DNA from: JBFELO01 sp041552055
Lineage (GTDB): Bacteria > Acidobacteriota > Thermoanaerobaculia > Thermoanaerobaculales > Sulfomarinibacteraceae
Assembly: GCA_041552055.1 (NCBI GenBank)
Contig: JBFELO010000014.1
Coordinates: 1 to 54,081 of the forward strand
DNA: 54,081 nucleotides
Direction: 5' to 3'
Made by a program: the position numbers and the translations under genes. The notes below the pieces were generated by a model. That model made no database searches. It saw nothing but the letters and a program-made list of their open reading frames with translations, and had not been told where the DNA came from. Positions 44,522 to 52,584 of the stretch are shown piece by piece; position 1 is the first letter of the stretch, and every line of letters begins with the position of its first letter.

Positions 44522-45067
44522 CTACTCCATGGTCGTTTCTCGACTCAGTCGGTCGACCTCACCGACGAGTGATCCGTCAAAGATCCTCGAGCCCACCTGG
44601 ACCCGAAAACCGGCCAACAACTCCGGCTTGTCCTCGAAGCTGGCCACCACGACGGCACCCAACACCTCGGACATTCCGCTCAGAATCTCCTGCTGTTCCC
44701 GGTCGCTCAGACCCGCCGCGACCTCGACCCGCGCACGAGTGCGGCCGAGCGCCCGGTCCACCAGGTCCCGGTACACCGCAGCGATATCGCCCATGTGCTC
44801 CGTTCGATAGTGTCCCTGCACCACGTGGATGAAACGCCGCGTCGGCTCGGTGATCTCGAGCGCATCCAACACCTCGTCGAGAATCGCGGTCTTGGTCTCC
44901 GCCGACACGCCCGGGGTGGTCAGAACGCGTTGAAACTCGGGAACGCTCTCGAGGGCCTCGGCCACCCGTTCCAACTCGCCGATCACAGCCTCCTCGCGAC
45001 CTGGATGCTGCGATCGGATCACCCCGTGGAGTGCCTTCGCGTAGGGCAGGGCTCGGAATCGCGTCAT
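44522..45067 (-). CDS. atpH: ATP synthase delta subunit
   Basis: The 181-aa protein starts RFRALPYAKALHGVI, the delta/OSCP N-terminal pattern, and ends with the conserved PELLAGFRVQVGSRIFDGSLVGEVDRL. It connects F1 to the b/b' peripheral stalk. The ATG at 45067 has AAGGAG five bases upstream; the GTG two codons earlier overlaps atpF and is less likely. Confidence 0.93.
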   Translation of the reverse strand: MTRFRALPYAKALHGVIRSQHPGREEAVIGELERVAEALESVPEFQRVLTTPGVSAETKTAILDEVLDALEITEPTRRFIHVVQGHYRTEHMGDIAAVYRDLVDRALGRTRARVEVAAGLSDREQQEILSGMSEVLGAVVVASFEDKPELLAGFRVQVGSRIFDGSLVGEVDRLSRETTME

Positions 45068-45069
45068 CG

Positions 45070-45648
45070 TCACTCCTTGTCCGACACGGTCCGCAGCGCC
45101 GCCAGGTTTCGATCCAGGATCCGCCTGCGATCGTCGTCCGTCAGCTCTTGCTGCAGCAACTCCTTTGTCAGCCGGGCGGTGAGCGAAGCCGTTTCTCTGG
45201 CCAGGTTCTCCCTCGCCTCGGTCTCGCGTCGGGTGATTTCGTCGTCCACCCGTTTGAGGAAGCGCTCCTTCTCCTGGGCGGCCTGACGTTCGATCTCCTC
45301 GGCCTCGGCCTTGCCCTCCCTTTCAGCCCGCCCCCTGAGCTCGGCCACCTCCTTCTCCACCTGGTCCAGCCGCTGCTGCACCTCACGGCGCAACGACTCC
45401 GCCTCTTGGACACGGCGCTTGGCGAGCTCGAGCCCCTCGGCGATCGAATCGCGCCGGGCGTCGAGAGCACCGCCGATCGGCCGGCCGGCGAACCGGCCCA
45501 GCAGCCACAGGAAGAGGGTCAGATTTGCGGCGAACAGCACCTGAACGGCAATGTCCGGCAATCCGAAGAAGTTCCCGCCGAGATCCACGAAAAAGGTGAA
45601 AACCAGGGCGCTGACGAAGACCAACAACCACCCCAGCGCACCCTTCAC
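45070..45648 (-). CDS. atpF: ATP synthase b subunit
   Basis: The 192-aa protein has two hydrophobic segments near the N-terminus (LGWLLVFVSALVFTFFV and VQVLFAANLTLFLWLLG) and then a long charged helix (about 62-170) typical of the peripheral stalk b subunit. The extra N-terminal helix may be a signal-like extension. It starts at GTG 45648 with GGAGG seven bases upstream, and shares a GTGA overlap with the b' gene stop. Confidence 0.92.
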   Translation of the reverse strand: MKGALGWLLVFVSALVFTFFVDLGGNFFGLPDIAVQVLFAANLTLFLWLLGRFAGRPIGGALDARRDSIAEGLELAKRRVQEAESLRREVQQRLDQVEKEVAELRGRAEREGKAEAEEIERQAAQEKERFLKRVDDEITRRETEARENLARETASLTARLTKELLQQELTDDDRRRILDRNLAALRTVSDKE

Positions 45649-46076
45649 GATCGGACCTCCCTGCCGAGCAGCTGGCTGGCAAAGAGGGTCGCCAGTTCGG
45701 CCGCTCGATCCCGCAACTCTGTGCGGGCGTCGGAGGCCGCCTCGTCGAGCTCGCCGAGCGCCCGACCGAGTCGCTGATCCGCCTCGCGGCGCGCCGCCTC
45801 CAGCTTCTGCTGCCGCTCGTCGAGTGCCTGTTGCCGGTGCTCGTTGCGGACCCCTGCCGCCGCGCGCGCCGCCTTCTCGAGCTCGCCCTCGAGGCGCTCG
45901 GTGGCCGCCAGGTAGTCAGCGTTGGTCGCATCCCAGGTTGCCTGCGATTCATCGAGCCGCCGTTGACGTTCCGCCAGAACCTGGCCAACAGGCGTGATCA
46001 GATAGCGGTACACCAGCCACATCGTCAGCCAGAAACAGATCATGATCAGGACGAGGGAGAGATTTGGTGGGCTCAT
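45645..46076 (-). CDS. atpF': ATP synthase b' subunit
   Basis: The 143-aa protein has a single N-terminal membrane helix (LSLVLIMICFWLTMWLVYRYLI) then a coiled-coil-forming helix rich in Ala/Glu/Arg, including the QVLAERQRRLDES register seen in b-type subunits. A second b-type gene directly before atpF makes this b', as in organisms with heterodimeric stalks. It heads the operon; atpB and atpE are not present. Confidence 0.88.
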   Translation of the reverse strand: MSPPNLSLVLIMICFWLTMWLVYRYLITPVGQVLAERQRRLDESQATWDATNADYLAATERLEGELEKAARAAAGVRNEHRQQALDERQQKLEAARREADQRLGRALGELDEAASDARTELRDRAAELATLFASQLLGREVRS

Positions 46077-46124
46077 CCGCCGCTCCCCTGGCGATTAGCT
46101 CCCGCCTGGTTTGCAGGGCGGCTC

Positions 46125-46153
46125 AACCTAACAGAATTCCAGAGGCCGGTCAA
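46125..46153 (-). promoter_or_regulatory. Promoter of the ATP synthase operon
   Basis: On the minus strand TTGACC (46153-46148), exactly 17 bp, TAGGTT (46130-46125), 48 bp before the atpF' ATG. This is one of the clearest promoters in the window. Confidence 0.7.
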
Positions 46154-46181
46154 GAACCTAGAGCAACTTTTCACAAGGCCG

Positions 46182-46565
46182 CTATTCAGGAGCATTTTCG
46201 GGCTCCTGCACCGTCGGCGGCGGGATTTTCCCCGCCTTTTCCATGTTCACTTTGCCCTCGAGAAAGGCCCCCTCCTCCATCACCAGTGCGGGTGTCTGGA
46301 TGTCGGCCCAGACTCGTGCCGAAGGGTGCAGCACGACCTGTTCAGACGCCCGGATCGTCCCGCGCACCTGTCCTCCGACCAAGCAGCGGGCGACCTCGAC
46401 CTCACCCTCCACCGTGCCGTCCTTGCCCACGACCAACTCGGCACGTGAGCGCACTCCGCCTTCGACCCGACCGTCGATCCGAAACGAGTTCTCGAACTCC
46501 AGCTCGCCCCGGATCGTACAGCCCGTGTCCACGAACCCGTTGAGTGTGTCGTTGCCCCGCGCCAT
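46182..46565 (-). CDS. Bactofilin
   Basis: The 127-aa protein is a small bactofilin: a short N-terminus (MARGNDTLNGFVD), then a right-handed beta-helix core with repeated short strands (IRGELEFENSFRIDGRVEGGVR, LVVGKDGTVEGEVEVARCLVGGQVRG), and a disordered Pro/Glu C-tail. Bactofilins polymerise without nucleotide. In some bacteria they organise ParABS or peptidoglycan factors; here the gene is coupled to parB (TGATG), which supports a link with chromosome segregation. Confidence 0.9.
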   Translation of the reverse strand: MARGNDTLNGFVDTGCTIRGELEFENSFRIDGRVEGGVRSRAELVVGKDGTVEGEVEVARCLVGGQVRGTIRASEQVVLHPSARVWADIQTPALVMEEGAFLEGKVNMEKAGKIPPPTVQEPENAPE

Positions 46566-47416
46566 CAGCTCCCCTCCATCAATCTGTCGAACACCCGCAT
46601 CAGCTCCGCCTGATCCGGACAGCTAATCACGATCTGGCCTCCGCGGCGGCGGGAGCGGATCTCGACCTTGGCCCCGAGGTGAAGGCTCAATCGCTCCTCG
46701 GCCACCTGCAGGTTGGGGTCCTGCGCCGGTCTCCTGCGGCGCCCCCCGGCCTGTGTCGATCGACCGCGGGCCGCGGCGCGCTCGAGGTCGCGCACGCTGA
46801 GGCCGGCTTCCACCGCACGTTCCGCCCACGACCGGCGCTCGTCGTCGCTGGCGAACGCCAGCAGCGCACGCGCGTGGCCGCCGGTCAATGATCCGTCCTC
46901 CACCATGGCCTGAAGGTCAGCCGGCAGTTTGAGCAGCCGCAGGGCGTTGGCCACCGTCGACCGATCGATGCCCACGCGGTCCGCGATCTCGGCCTGCGAC
47001 AGCCCCAAACCGACCCGCAGTTGCTCGAACGCCCGGGCCTCCTCGAGTGGCGTCAAATCCCGCCGCTGCAGGTTCTCCACCAGCGCCAACTCGAGGTGGC
47101 GATCGTCGTCCAAGCGCTCGCGAATGATGGCCGGCACCGTGGCCAGCCCGGCCATCCGGGCCGCCCGCCAGCGCCGCTCACCGGCCACCAGCCGATAGCG
47201 CCCGTCAGTGGTCTCGCTGACCAACACGGGCTGCAAGACCCCGTACTGCGCGATCGAGGCCGCGAGCTCCGCCAGATCGGCCTCTGAAAAGCTGTGTCTG
47301 GGCTGCCGTGGATTCGGCTCGAGGTGGTCGACCGGCAGCTCCACCAGACCCACCCGCGCGCGCGGCGTATCCGGTAACAGGGCCTTGAGGCCTCGTCCGA
47401 GTGCTTGTTTAGCCAC
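46565..47416 (-). CDS. parB: Chromosome partitioning protein ParB
   Basis: The 283-aa protein has the N-terminal KQALGRGLKALLP motif that stimulates ParA, the CTP-binding ParB/Srx domain with GERRWRAARMAG, the helix-turn-helix LSQAEIADRVGIDRSTVANALRLLKLP, and a C-terminal dimerisation region. It loads as a CTP-dependent clamp at parS. The GTG at 47416 overlaps the parA stop by eight bases (GTGGCTAA). Longer upstream frames lie inside parA. Confidence 0.95.
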   Translation of the reverse strand: MAKQALGRGLKALLPDTPRARVGLVELPVDHLEPNPRQPRHSFSEADLAELAASIAQYGVLQPVLVSETTDGRYRLVAGERRWRAARMAGLATVPAIIRERLDDDRHLELALVENLQRRDLTPLEEARAFEQLRVGLGLSQAEIADRVGIDRSTVANALRLLKLPADLQAMVEDGSLTGGHARALLAFASDDERRSWAERAVEAGLSVRDLERAAARGRSTQAGGRRRRPAQDPNLQVAEERLSLHLGAKVEIRSRRRGGQIVISCPDQAELMRVFDRLMEGS

Positions 47417-48197
47417 GGGGCGACGCCTCGGTTCGGGACAGGTACTCCTGGCCGACGCGGAGGTACGCCTGCGAGCCGCGGCATCGCAGATCGTAGGCCT
47501 GGATCGGCTGACCAAAGGACGGCGCCTCGGCCAAGCGCACGTTCCGCGGCACCACCGACTCGAACACCAGATCGCCGAACACCGAGCGCACCTCCCGCGC
47601 AACCTGCCGGGCGAGGTTGGTCCGCTCATCGTACATGGTCAGCAGAACCCCGTCGATGGCGAGACTTGGGTTGAGATAGCGTCTCACTTCATCAACGGTC
47701 CGCATCAACTCGGAGACTCCCTCGAGGGCGAAGTACTCGCACTGGATCGGAATCAGCAGGCCGTCGCATGCGGCCAGGGCGTTGACCGTCAGCAGTCCGA
47801 GCGATGGGGGACAGTCCACGAGCACGAACTGCATTCCGTTCGCCCCACGCAGCGCATCCCGCAGTCGAAACTCGCGCCCCACCAATCCGACCAACTCCAC
47901 CTCTGCACCGGCCAGATCGGGCGTGGCCGGAACCGCGGTGAGGTGTGGGAAATCCGTCGGCACGATCGCGTCGGCGAGAACCGCGGCGCCGGTCAGCAAT
48001 TGGTACGACGTCGGCTGCTCTGGTTGTGTTTGGATGCCAAGGCCGGAGGTGCAGTTCGACTGTGGATCGAGGTCCACCACCAGGGTGCCCCTCTCGTACG
48101 CCGCCAGGGTCGCACCCAGACTGATCGCGGTGGTGGTCTTGCCGACTCCACCCTTCTGATTGGCCACAGCCACGACCCGTGGTTTCACGTGAAACAT
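47409..48197 (-). CDS. parA: Chromosome partitioning ATPase ParA/Soj
   Basis: The 262-aa deviant Walker ATPase has VANQKGGVGKTTTAISL (P-loop about 15-22), Walker A' LVVDLDPQSNCT and Walker B FVLVDCPPSLGLLTVNAL. It moves ParB-bound origins along the nucleoid. The first codons, MFHVKP, are themselves read from a parS-like site at 48181-48196. The start overlaps the rsmG end by 13 bases. Confidence 0.95.
   Translation of the reverse strand: MFHVKPRVVAVANQKGGVGKTTTAISLGATLAAYERGTLVVDLDPQSNCTSGLGIQTQPEQPTSYQLLTGAAVLADAIVPTDFPHLTAVPATPDLAGAEVELVGLVGREFRLRDALRGANGMQFVLVDCPPSLGLLTVNALAACDGLLIPIQCEYFALEGVSELMRTVDEVRRYLNPSLAIDGVLLTMYDERTNLARQVAREVRSVFGDLVFESVVPRNVRLAEAPSFGQPIQAYDLRCRGSQAYLRVGQEYLSRTEASPRG
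48181..48196. other. parS-like centromere site at the parA start
   Basis: GGTTTCACGTGAAACA matches the consensus ParB site TGTTTCACGTGAAACA in 15 of 16 positions and contains the full inner palindrome GTTTCACGTGAAAC. It lies in the rsmG/parA overlap. Confidence 0.9.
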
Positions 48198-48793
48198 GGG
48201 ACCATTTGAACCAGCCTGCCGCGCTCCATGCCAGGGAGTGGGGAGCTTAACACACGCCAGCCGGGCTGCTCCTCCAGCTCGCGCTCGACGTCAACGGTCG
48301 CCCACAGCAGCACACACCCGCCGTCGCTCAGCCCGCACCGGGCCCAAGCCAGCAGCCCTCCGTAGCCCCCCAGGGCGCGCGCCGTCACCACGTCGAATGG
48401 GCCCTCGGCACCGCGGTACTCCTGGTACCTCTGTTGCACCGCCTGCACCTGCAGGTCCAGCTCGCGAATCACCAACCTCAGAAAAGCCCACCTCTTCTGT
48501 CGCGGCTCCAGCAAAACCCCCCGCCATGCCGGCCGGACCGCCAGCAGCGGAATGCCCGGAAGGCCTGCCCCGCTGCCGACGTCGAGCAGACGGCCGCACT
48601 CGCCCAGCAGGCCACGTGCCGCCAGTGCATCGAGAAGGTGGCGATTCACCAGCTCCTCTCGGCTCCTCCACCTCACCAGGTTGTGGGCGCCAGACCAGCG
48701 CTCGAGCAACTCGGCATAGCGCACCAGGCGCCGCAGCTCGGCTCCCCCTGCGTGTGGCGCCAGCAGCTGCTCGAAGCTCAGCTCTCCGGCCAT
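48185..48793 (-). CDS. rsmG: 16S rRNA (guanine527-N7)-methyltransferase RsmG
   Basis: The 202-aa methyltransferase has the SAM-binding motif RLLDVGSGAGLPGIPLLAV (about 67-85), preceded by HNLVRWRSREELVNRHLLDAL, and VVTARALGGY in the catalytic region. It methylates G527 of 16S rRNA, and loss gives low-level streptomycin resistance in several bacteria. It overlaps mnmG upstream by 16 bases and parA downstream by 13 bases. Confidence 0.94.
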   Translation of the reverse strand: MAGELSFEQLLAPHAGGAELRRLVRYAELLERWSGAHNLVRWRSREELVNRHLLDALAARGLLGECGRLLDVGSGAGLPGIPLLAVRPAWRGVLLEPRQKRWAFLRLVIRELDLQVQAVQQRYQEYRGAEGPFDVVTARALGGYGGLLAWARCGLSDGGCVLLWATVDVERELEEQPGWRVLSSPLPGMERGRLVQMVPCFT

Positions 48794-50679
48794 GAGTCCC
48801 GCTTTTCGCCGTGCGTGCCGCGTCCCGCCAAATGGCCGACCAGAATCGCCAGTGCCGCCGGCGTGAACCCGGCGAGCCGCTCGGCGTCGGCCACCGTGCG
48901 CGGCCGAGCGCGCCGCAGAATCTCCACGACCTCGTGGGAGAGTCCGGCGACCAGGGCCGGATCGAGGTCGGGCGGAATCTCGAGGTGACCCAGTCGCCGC
49001 AGCCGCTCGATCTCACGCCGCTGGCGAAGCACGTAGCCGTCGTAACGCAGCAGACCAATCACGATGCGCCGCTCCTCGTCATCCAACTCCTGCAGCTCCG
49101 GCAGCCCCGCCACCACGGCATCGACATCGACATCCTGGCGCCGCAGCAGCCGCGCCCACGTCGTCGGCGAGCGCAGCTCGACCCCGGCGAGACGTCGCAC
49201 CGCCTCTCTGGTCGTACGGTCCGGGTTGAGCCGCCGCTCCGCGAGCGCCTCGCGCGCCCGGCGACGACGCTCCCAGCGCCGCTGTTCCACGTGAAACGCG
49301 GCCCCGGAGACGAGCCCCAGCCGGACTCCCTGCTCCATCAGCCGCTCGCGCGCCGAGTCCACTCCGAGCAACAGACGATGCTCGGCCCGGGAGGTGAACA
49401 TCCGATACGGCTCCTGATGGTCCGCGCTACAGAGATCGTCCAGCAGCACACCGAGATACGCGTGGTGCCGTGCCGGCACCCACGGCGGTTCGTCGCGCTG
49501 CGCCAGTGCCACGTTGACCCCGGCCACGAAGCCCTGCACCGCCGCCTCTTCGTAACCCGAGGTTCCCAGCAGTTGGCCCGCGAGGAACAGTCGCGGCGTC
49601 GCCCGACACGCCAGCGTCCGTGCGACCTGCAACGGCGCCACCACGTCGTACTCGACCGCGTAGCCGTAGCGCAGGAAGCGTGCCTCCTCCAGCCCGGGAA
49701 CGGCGCGCACCACCCGCTCCTGAACGTCCTCCGGAAGGCTGGTCGACAGGCCGTTCACGTACATGCTGTCGCCGACGAGGCCCTCCGGCTCCAAGAACAC
49801 CGTGTGCTCCCGGTGGTGTGGGAAGCGCACCACCTTGTCCTCGATCGACGGGCAGTACCGCGGCCCGGTGCCCTCGATCCTGCCCGAGAACAGCGGCGAT
49901 CGGTGGAGGTTGTCACCAATGATCGACTGTACCTCCGGGGGGGTTCTGGTCACCCAACATGCGGCGCGATTCACCACCTCCCGCGTGCGCCAGGAAAACG
50001 GTCGCGGCGACGGGTCGCCCGGTTGCTCCTCGAGCCGCGCAAAGTCGATGCTGCGACGGTCCAACCGCGGCGGGGTTCCGGTCTTGAATCGGCGTAGATC
50101 GAGGCCCAGGGCCGCCAGCTCTACGCCCAAACCGACGCTCGGTCGCTCCCCGAACCGACCGCCCGGTGAGCTGTTGGCCCCGGTGTGCAGCACCCCGCCG
50201 AGAAACGTGCCCGTCGTCAGAAGGACGGCCCGACCGACCAGCCGCTGACCGTCCCCGAGGCGCACGCCGTCCACCCCGTCGTCGGCAGTCAGAAGGCCGA
50301 CCACCTCGCCCTCGACCAACTCAATGCCCGGCAGGCGCTCTATCAGACGTCTCATGAGCTCCGTGTAGCGGACCTTGTCGCACTGCGCGCGCGGTCCCCA
50401 GACCGCCGGGCCGCGCGACGCGTTGAGGGTCCTGAACTGAAGGCCGCTGCGGTCGGCCGCCCAACCCTGGATTCCGCCCAGAGCATCGAGCTCGACCACC
50501 AAGTGGCCCTTACCGATACCTCCGATGGCCGGGTTGCACGGCATCTGCGCCACCGTGTGCCGGTGCAACGTCACGACACACACGCGCAGACCCATCCTGC
50601 CGGCAGCGGCGGCCGCCTCACAGCCGGCGTGCCCCGCCCCCACCACCACGAGGTCGTAGCGCCCGGCCATCCCGCTCAC
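48778..50679 (-). CDS. mnmG: tRNA uridine 5-carboxymethylaminomethyl modification enzyme MnmG
   Basis: The 633-aa FAD protein begins with the dinucleotide-binding motif VVVGAGHAGCEAAAAAGRMG and has QMPCNPAIGGIGKGHLVVELDALGG, GPRAQCDKVRY, and the C-terminal helical domain (LRYDGYVLRQRREIERL). With MnmE it modifies the wobble uridine of several tRNAs. The start could be GTG 50679 (GTGA overlap with mnmE) or ATG 50670. A second parS-like sequence lies inside the gene at 49283-49298. Confidence 0.95.
   Translation of the reverse strand: MSGMAGRYDLVVVGAGHAGCEAAAAAGRMGLRVCVVTLHRHTVAQMPCNPAIGGIGKGHLVVELDALGGIQGWAADRSGLQFRTLNASRGPAVWGPRAQCDKVRYTELMRRLIERLPGIELVEGEVVGLLTADDGVDGVRLGDGQRLVGRAVLLTTGTFLGGVLHTGANSSPGGRFGERPSVGLGVELAALGLDLRRFKTGTPPRLDRRSIDFARLEEQPGDPSPRPFSWRTREVVNRAACWVTRTPPEVQSIIGDNLHRSPLFSGRIEGTGPRYCPSIEDKVVRFPHHREHTVFLEPEGLVGDSMYVNGLSTSLPEDVQERVVRAVPGLEEARFLRYGYAVEYDVVAPLQVARTLACRATPRLFLAGQLLGTSGYEEAAVQGFVAGVNVALAQRDEPPWVPARHHAYLGVLLDDLCSADHQEPYRMFTSRAEHRLLLGVDSARERLMEQGVRLGLVSGAAFHVEQRRWERRRRAREALAERRLNPDRTTREAVRRLAGVELRSPTTWARLLRRQDVDVDAVVAGLPELQELDDEERRIVIGLLRYDGYVLRQRREIERLRRLGHLEIPPDLDPALVAGLSHEVVEILRRARPRTVADAERLAGFTPAALAILVGHLAGRGTHGEKRDSWPES
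49283..49298. other. Second parS-like site, inside mnmG
   Basis: TGTTCCACGTGAAACG matches the parS consensus in 14 of 16 positions. It encodes AFHVEQ in MnmG, like the FHVKP encoded by the parA site. Two sites about 1.1 kb apart suggest a ParB loading region here. Confidence 0.75.
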
Positions 50680-52034
50680 TTCCCGACACAGAAGGTCCGG
50701 AAAACCTCGTCCAGCACCTCCTCGGTCGCCACCTCTCCGGTCAGCTCCCTGACCTCCCGCAGCGCCCAGCGGACCGCCTCGGCGAGGATCTCCGGCTGAT
50801 CCCGGCCCACCGACGCCAGTTCGTCATCGGCGCGTTGCAGCGCACGCCGGTGGCGGGTTGCGATCGCCACCCGCCCACCGAGATCGTCGACCTCTGCCGT
50901 GACCCGGGCGCGCAACTCGCCACGCAGCGCCTCGAGCCCCTCGCCCGTCACACACGACACCCACAACCACCCTTCGGCGCACGCCGGGCGCGTGCCCTCC
51001 GCCAGGTCGGCCTTGGAGCGCACGCGCACCCTGGGCTGGGGCGCCCCCGGGCGCTCCTCGGGCGCGGCCTCGGCGGCGTCGCTCGGCCACAGCTCGACCA
51101 CGACCTGAGCCGACGCGACCGCGGCCTCGGCGCGCCGCACGCCCTCGCGCTCCACCGGGTCGGCGGTCGCACGCAGGCCCGCGGTGTCGGCCAACACGAC
51201 TCGCAGCCCGTCGAGCTCCAACTCCCCCTCCACTACGTCGCGCGTCGTGCCGGGGTGAGTCGTGACGATCGCTCGCTCTGTTCCCAGTAAACGGTTGAAC
51301 AGGGTCGACTTGCCGGAGTTTGGCGGGCCGATGATGACGACCCGCACGCCGTCCCGAATGCGCTCGCCGGAGCGCGATGTCGCCAGCATGTCCGCGATCA
51401 GTCGGCGACACCGACCTCGCTCCAGAGACCACCCCGCGGGGTCCCCTCGAACACCCTGATCCTCGAAATCGAGCGCGCCCTCGAGCTGGGCCGACAGCGC
51501 AACGAGGGCTTCACGCAGCCGTCGCACATCCGCCGACAGGGCTCCGGTCAGCTGGCGGCGGGCGTTGTCCGCCTGGCGCGCGGTCTGCGCCCCGATGAGG
51601 TCCCGCACCGCCTCCGCCTGGAGCAGATCCAGCTTTCCGTTCGCCACCGCCCGCCGCGTGAACTCCCCGGGCCCCGCCGGGCGCGCCCCGGCCGCGACAA
51701 AGGCCTCGACCAGCTCGTTCACGATGTACGGCGAGCCGTGCACCGACGCCTCCAGCATGTCCTCCCCGGTGTACGAGCGGGGCTCGTGATACAGGATTGC
51801 CACTCCCCGCTCGATCGGCAGCTCGTCGGCCCCACGAAAGCTCACCAATCGCGCCTGCCAGGGCATCGATCCGGCGATCTCCGGGCACACTTTCTCGGCG
51901 ATGCGTCGCGTGTCGCGACCGCTGACGCGGACCACGGCAAGCGCTCCGCGGCCGGAGCCGCTCGCGCGGGCCACGATCGTGTCAGCGCCGCCGGCGAGGA
52001 CGGATGACCACCCGCTTGAGGAAGCCTTCGCCAT
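50676..52034 (-). CDS. mnmE: tRNA modification GTPase MnmE
   Basis: The 452-aa product has the formyl-tetrahydrofolate-binding N-domain (ADTIVARASGSGRGALAVVRVSG), EFTRRAVANGKLDLLQAEAVRDLI, a G domain with GPPNSGKSTLFNRLLG, GTTRD and DTAGLR, and the C-terminal FCVGK cysteine motif. The start is unclear: the conserved DTIVA motif needs a start upstream of 51980, and the only canonical codon available is ATG 52034. That choice overlaps khpB by 53 bases and adds about 18 unusual residues (MAKASSSGWSSVLAGGA). Confidence 0.9.
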   Translation of the reverse strand: MAKASSSGWSSVLAGGADTIVARASGSGRGALAVVRVSGRDTRRIAEKVCPEIAGSMPWQARLVSFRGADELPIERGVAILYHEPRSYTGEDMLEASVHGSPYIVNELVEAFVAAGARPAGPGEFTRRAVANGKLDLLQAEAVRDLIGAQTARQADNARRQLTGALSADVRRLREALVALSAQLEGALDFEDQGVRGDPAGWSLERGRCRRLIADMLATSRSGERIRDGVRVVIIGPPNSGKSTLFNRLLGTERAIVTTHPGTTRDVVEGELELDGLRVVLADTAGLRATADPVEREGVRRAEAAVASAQVVVELWPSDAAEAAPEERPGAPQPRVRVRSKADLAEGTRPACAEGWLWVSCVTGEGLEALRGELRARVTAEVDDLGGRVAIATRHRRALQRADDELASVGRDQPEILAEAVRWALREVRELTGEVATEEVLDEVFRTFCVGK

Positions 52035-52584
52035 CGGACTCGGTCTCCACGCCCGGGTCGTCGGCGAGCGCGAGGTGGATTTCACGCCGAGCCGCCGGAG
52101 TCAGCGGCCCGAGCACCACCGACGACCGCTTGCTCAGAGCCTCGTCGGCCGCCGCCTCCGCTCGCTCGCGCAGCTGCACCGCCCGCCGCGCCTTGAAGCC
52201 GTCAGTGTCGAGATGGACGGGCAGGTGGCCCGGGAGACGGCGGGTGAGCACCCGATTACAGAGGTACTGCAGGGCGTCGAGCCCGCGACCGCCCGACCCG
52301 GTAAGAATGCGCTGATCACCACCGCTGAGCTCACCGTCCAGCGACTCGTTGCCCGACGTGAGCTGCGCCGAGAGCTCCAGGTCGCCGGCCCGAAACGTCT
52401 CGGACAGAAACAACCCGAGGACCGCGACGGGATCGACCTCCGCGTGAATCACCACACCCCCGCCCCCCCCGGCGTCCGACTGCACCTCGTAGTGCAGCTC
52501 GCCAACCCGCGCCCGCAGCTCGCCGCACGCGGTCGAGAGCGCTTCATCCAGGGTCGCGCCTCGAAAGGTCCCGTCTTGGCTCAT
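51982..52584 (-). CDS. khpB: Jag/KhpB (EloR) family RNA-binding protein
   Basis: The 200-aa protein has a short Jag-N-like start (FRGATLDEALSTACGEL), a KH-like region in the middle (DALQYLCNRVL) and a C-terminal R3H domain (ERAEAAADEALSK, then LTPAARREIHLALADDPGV), ending in an Arg-rich tail (RPRRRR). It binds RNA and regulates cell elongation in some Firmicutes. It sits in its standard place between yidC and mnmE; the ATG overlaps the yidC stop (ATGA). A Gly-rich patch (GGGGG) separates the first two regions. Confidence 0.9.
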   Translation of the reverse strand: MSQDGTFRGATLDEALSTACGELRARVGELHYEVQSDAGGGGGVVIHAEVDPVAVLGLFLSETFRAGDLELSAQLTSGNESLDGELSGGDQRILTGSGGRGLDALQYLCNRVLTRRLPGHLPVHLDTDGFKARRAVQLRERAEAAADEALSKRSSVVLGPLTPAARREIHLALADDPGVETESDGEGFLKRVVIRPRRRR

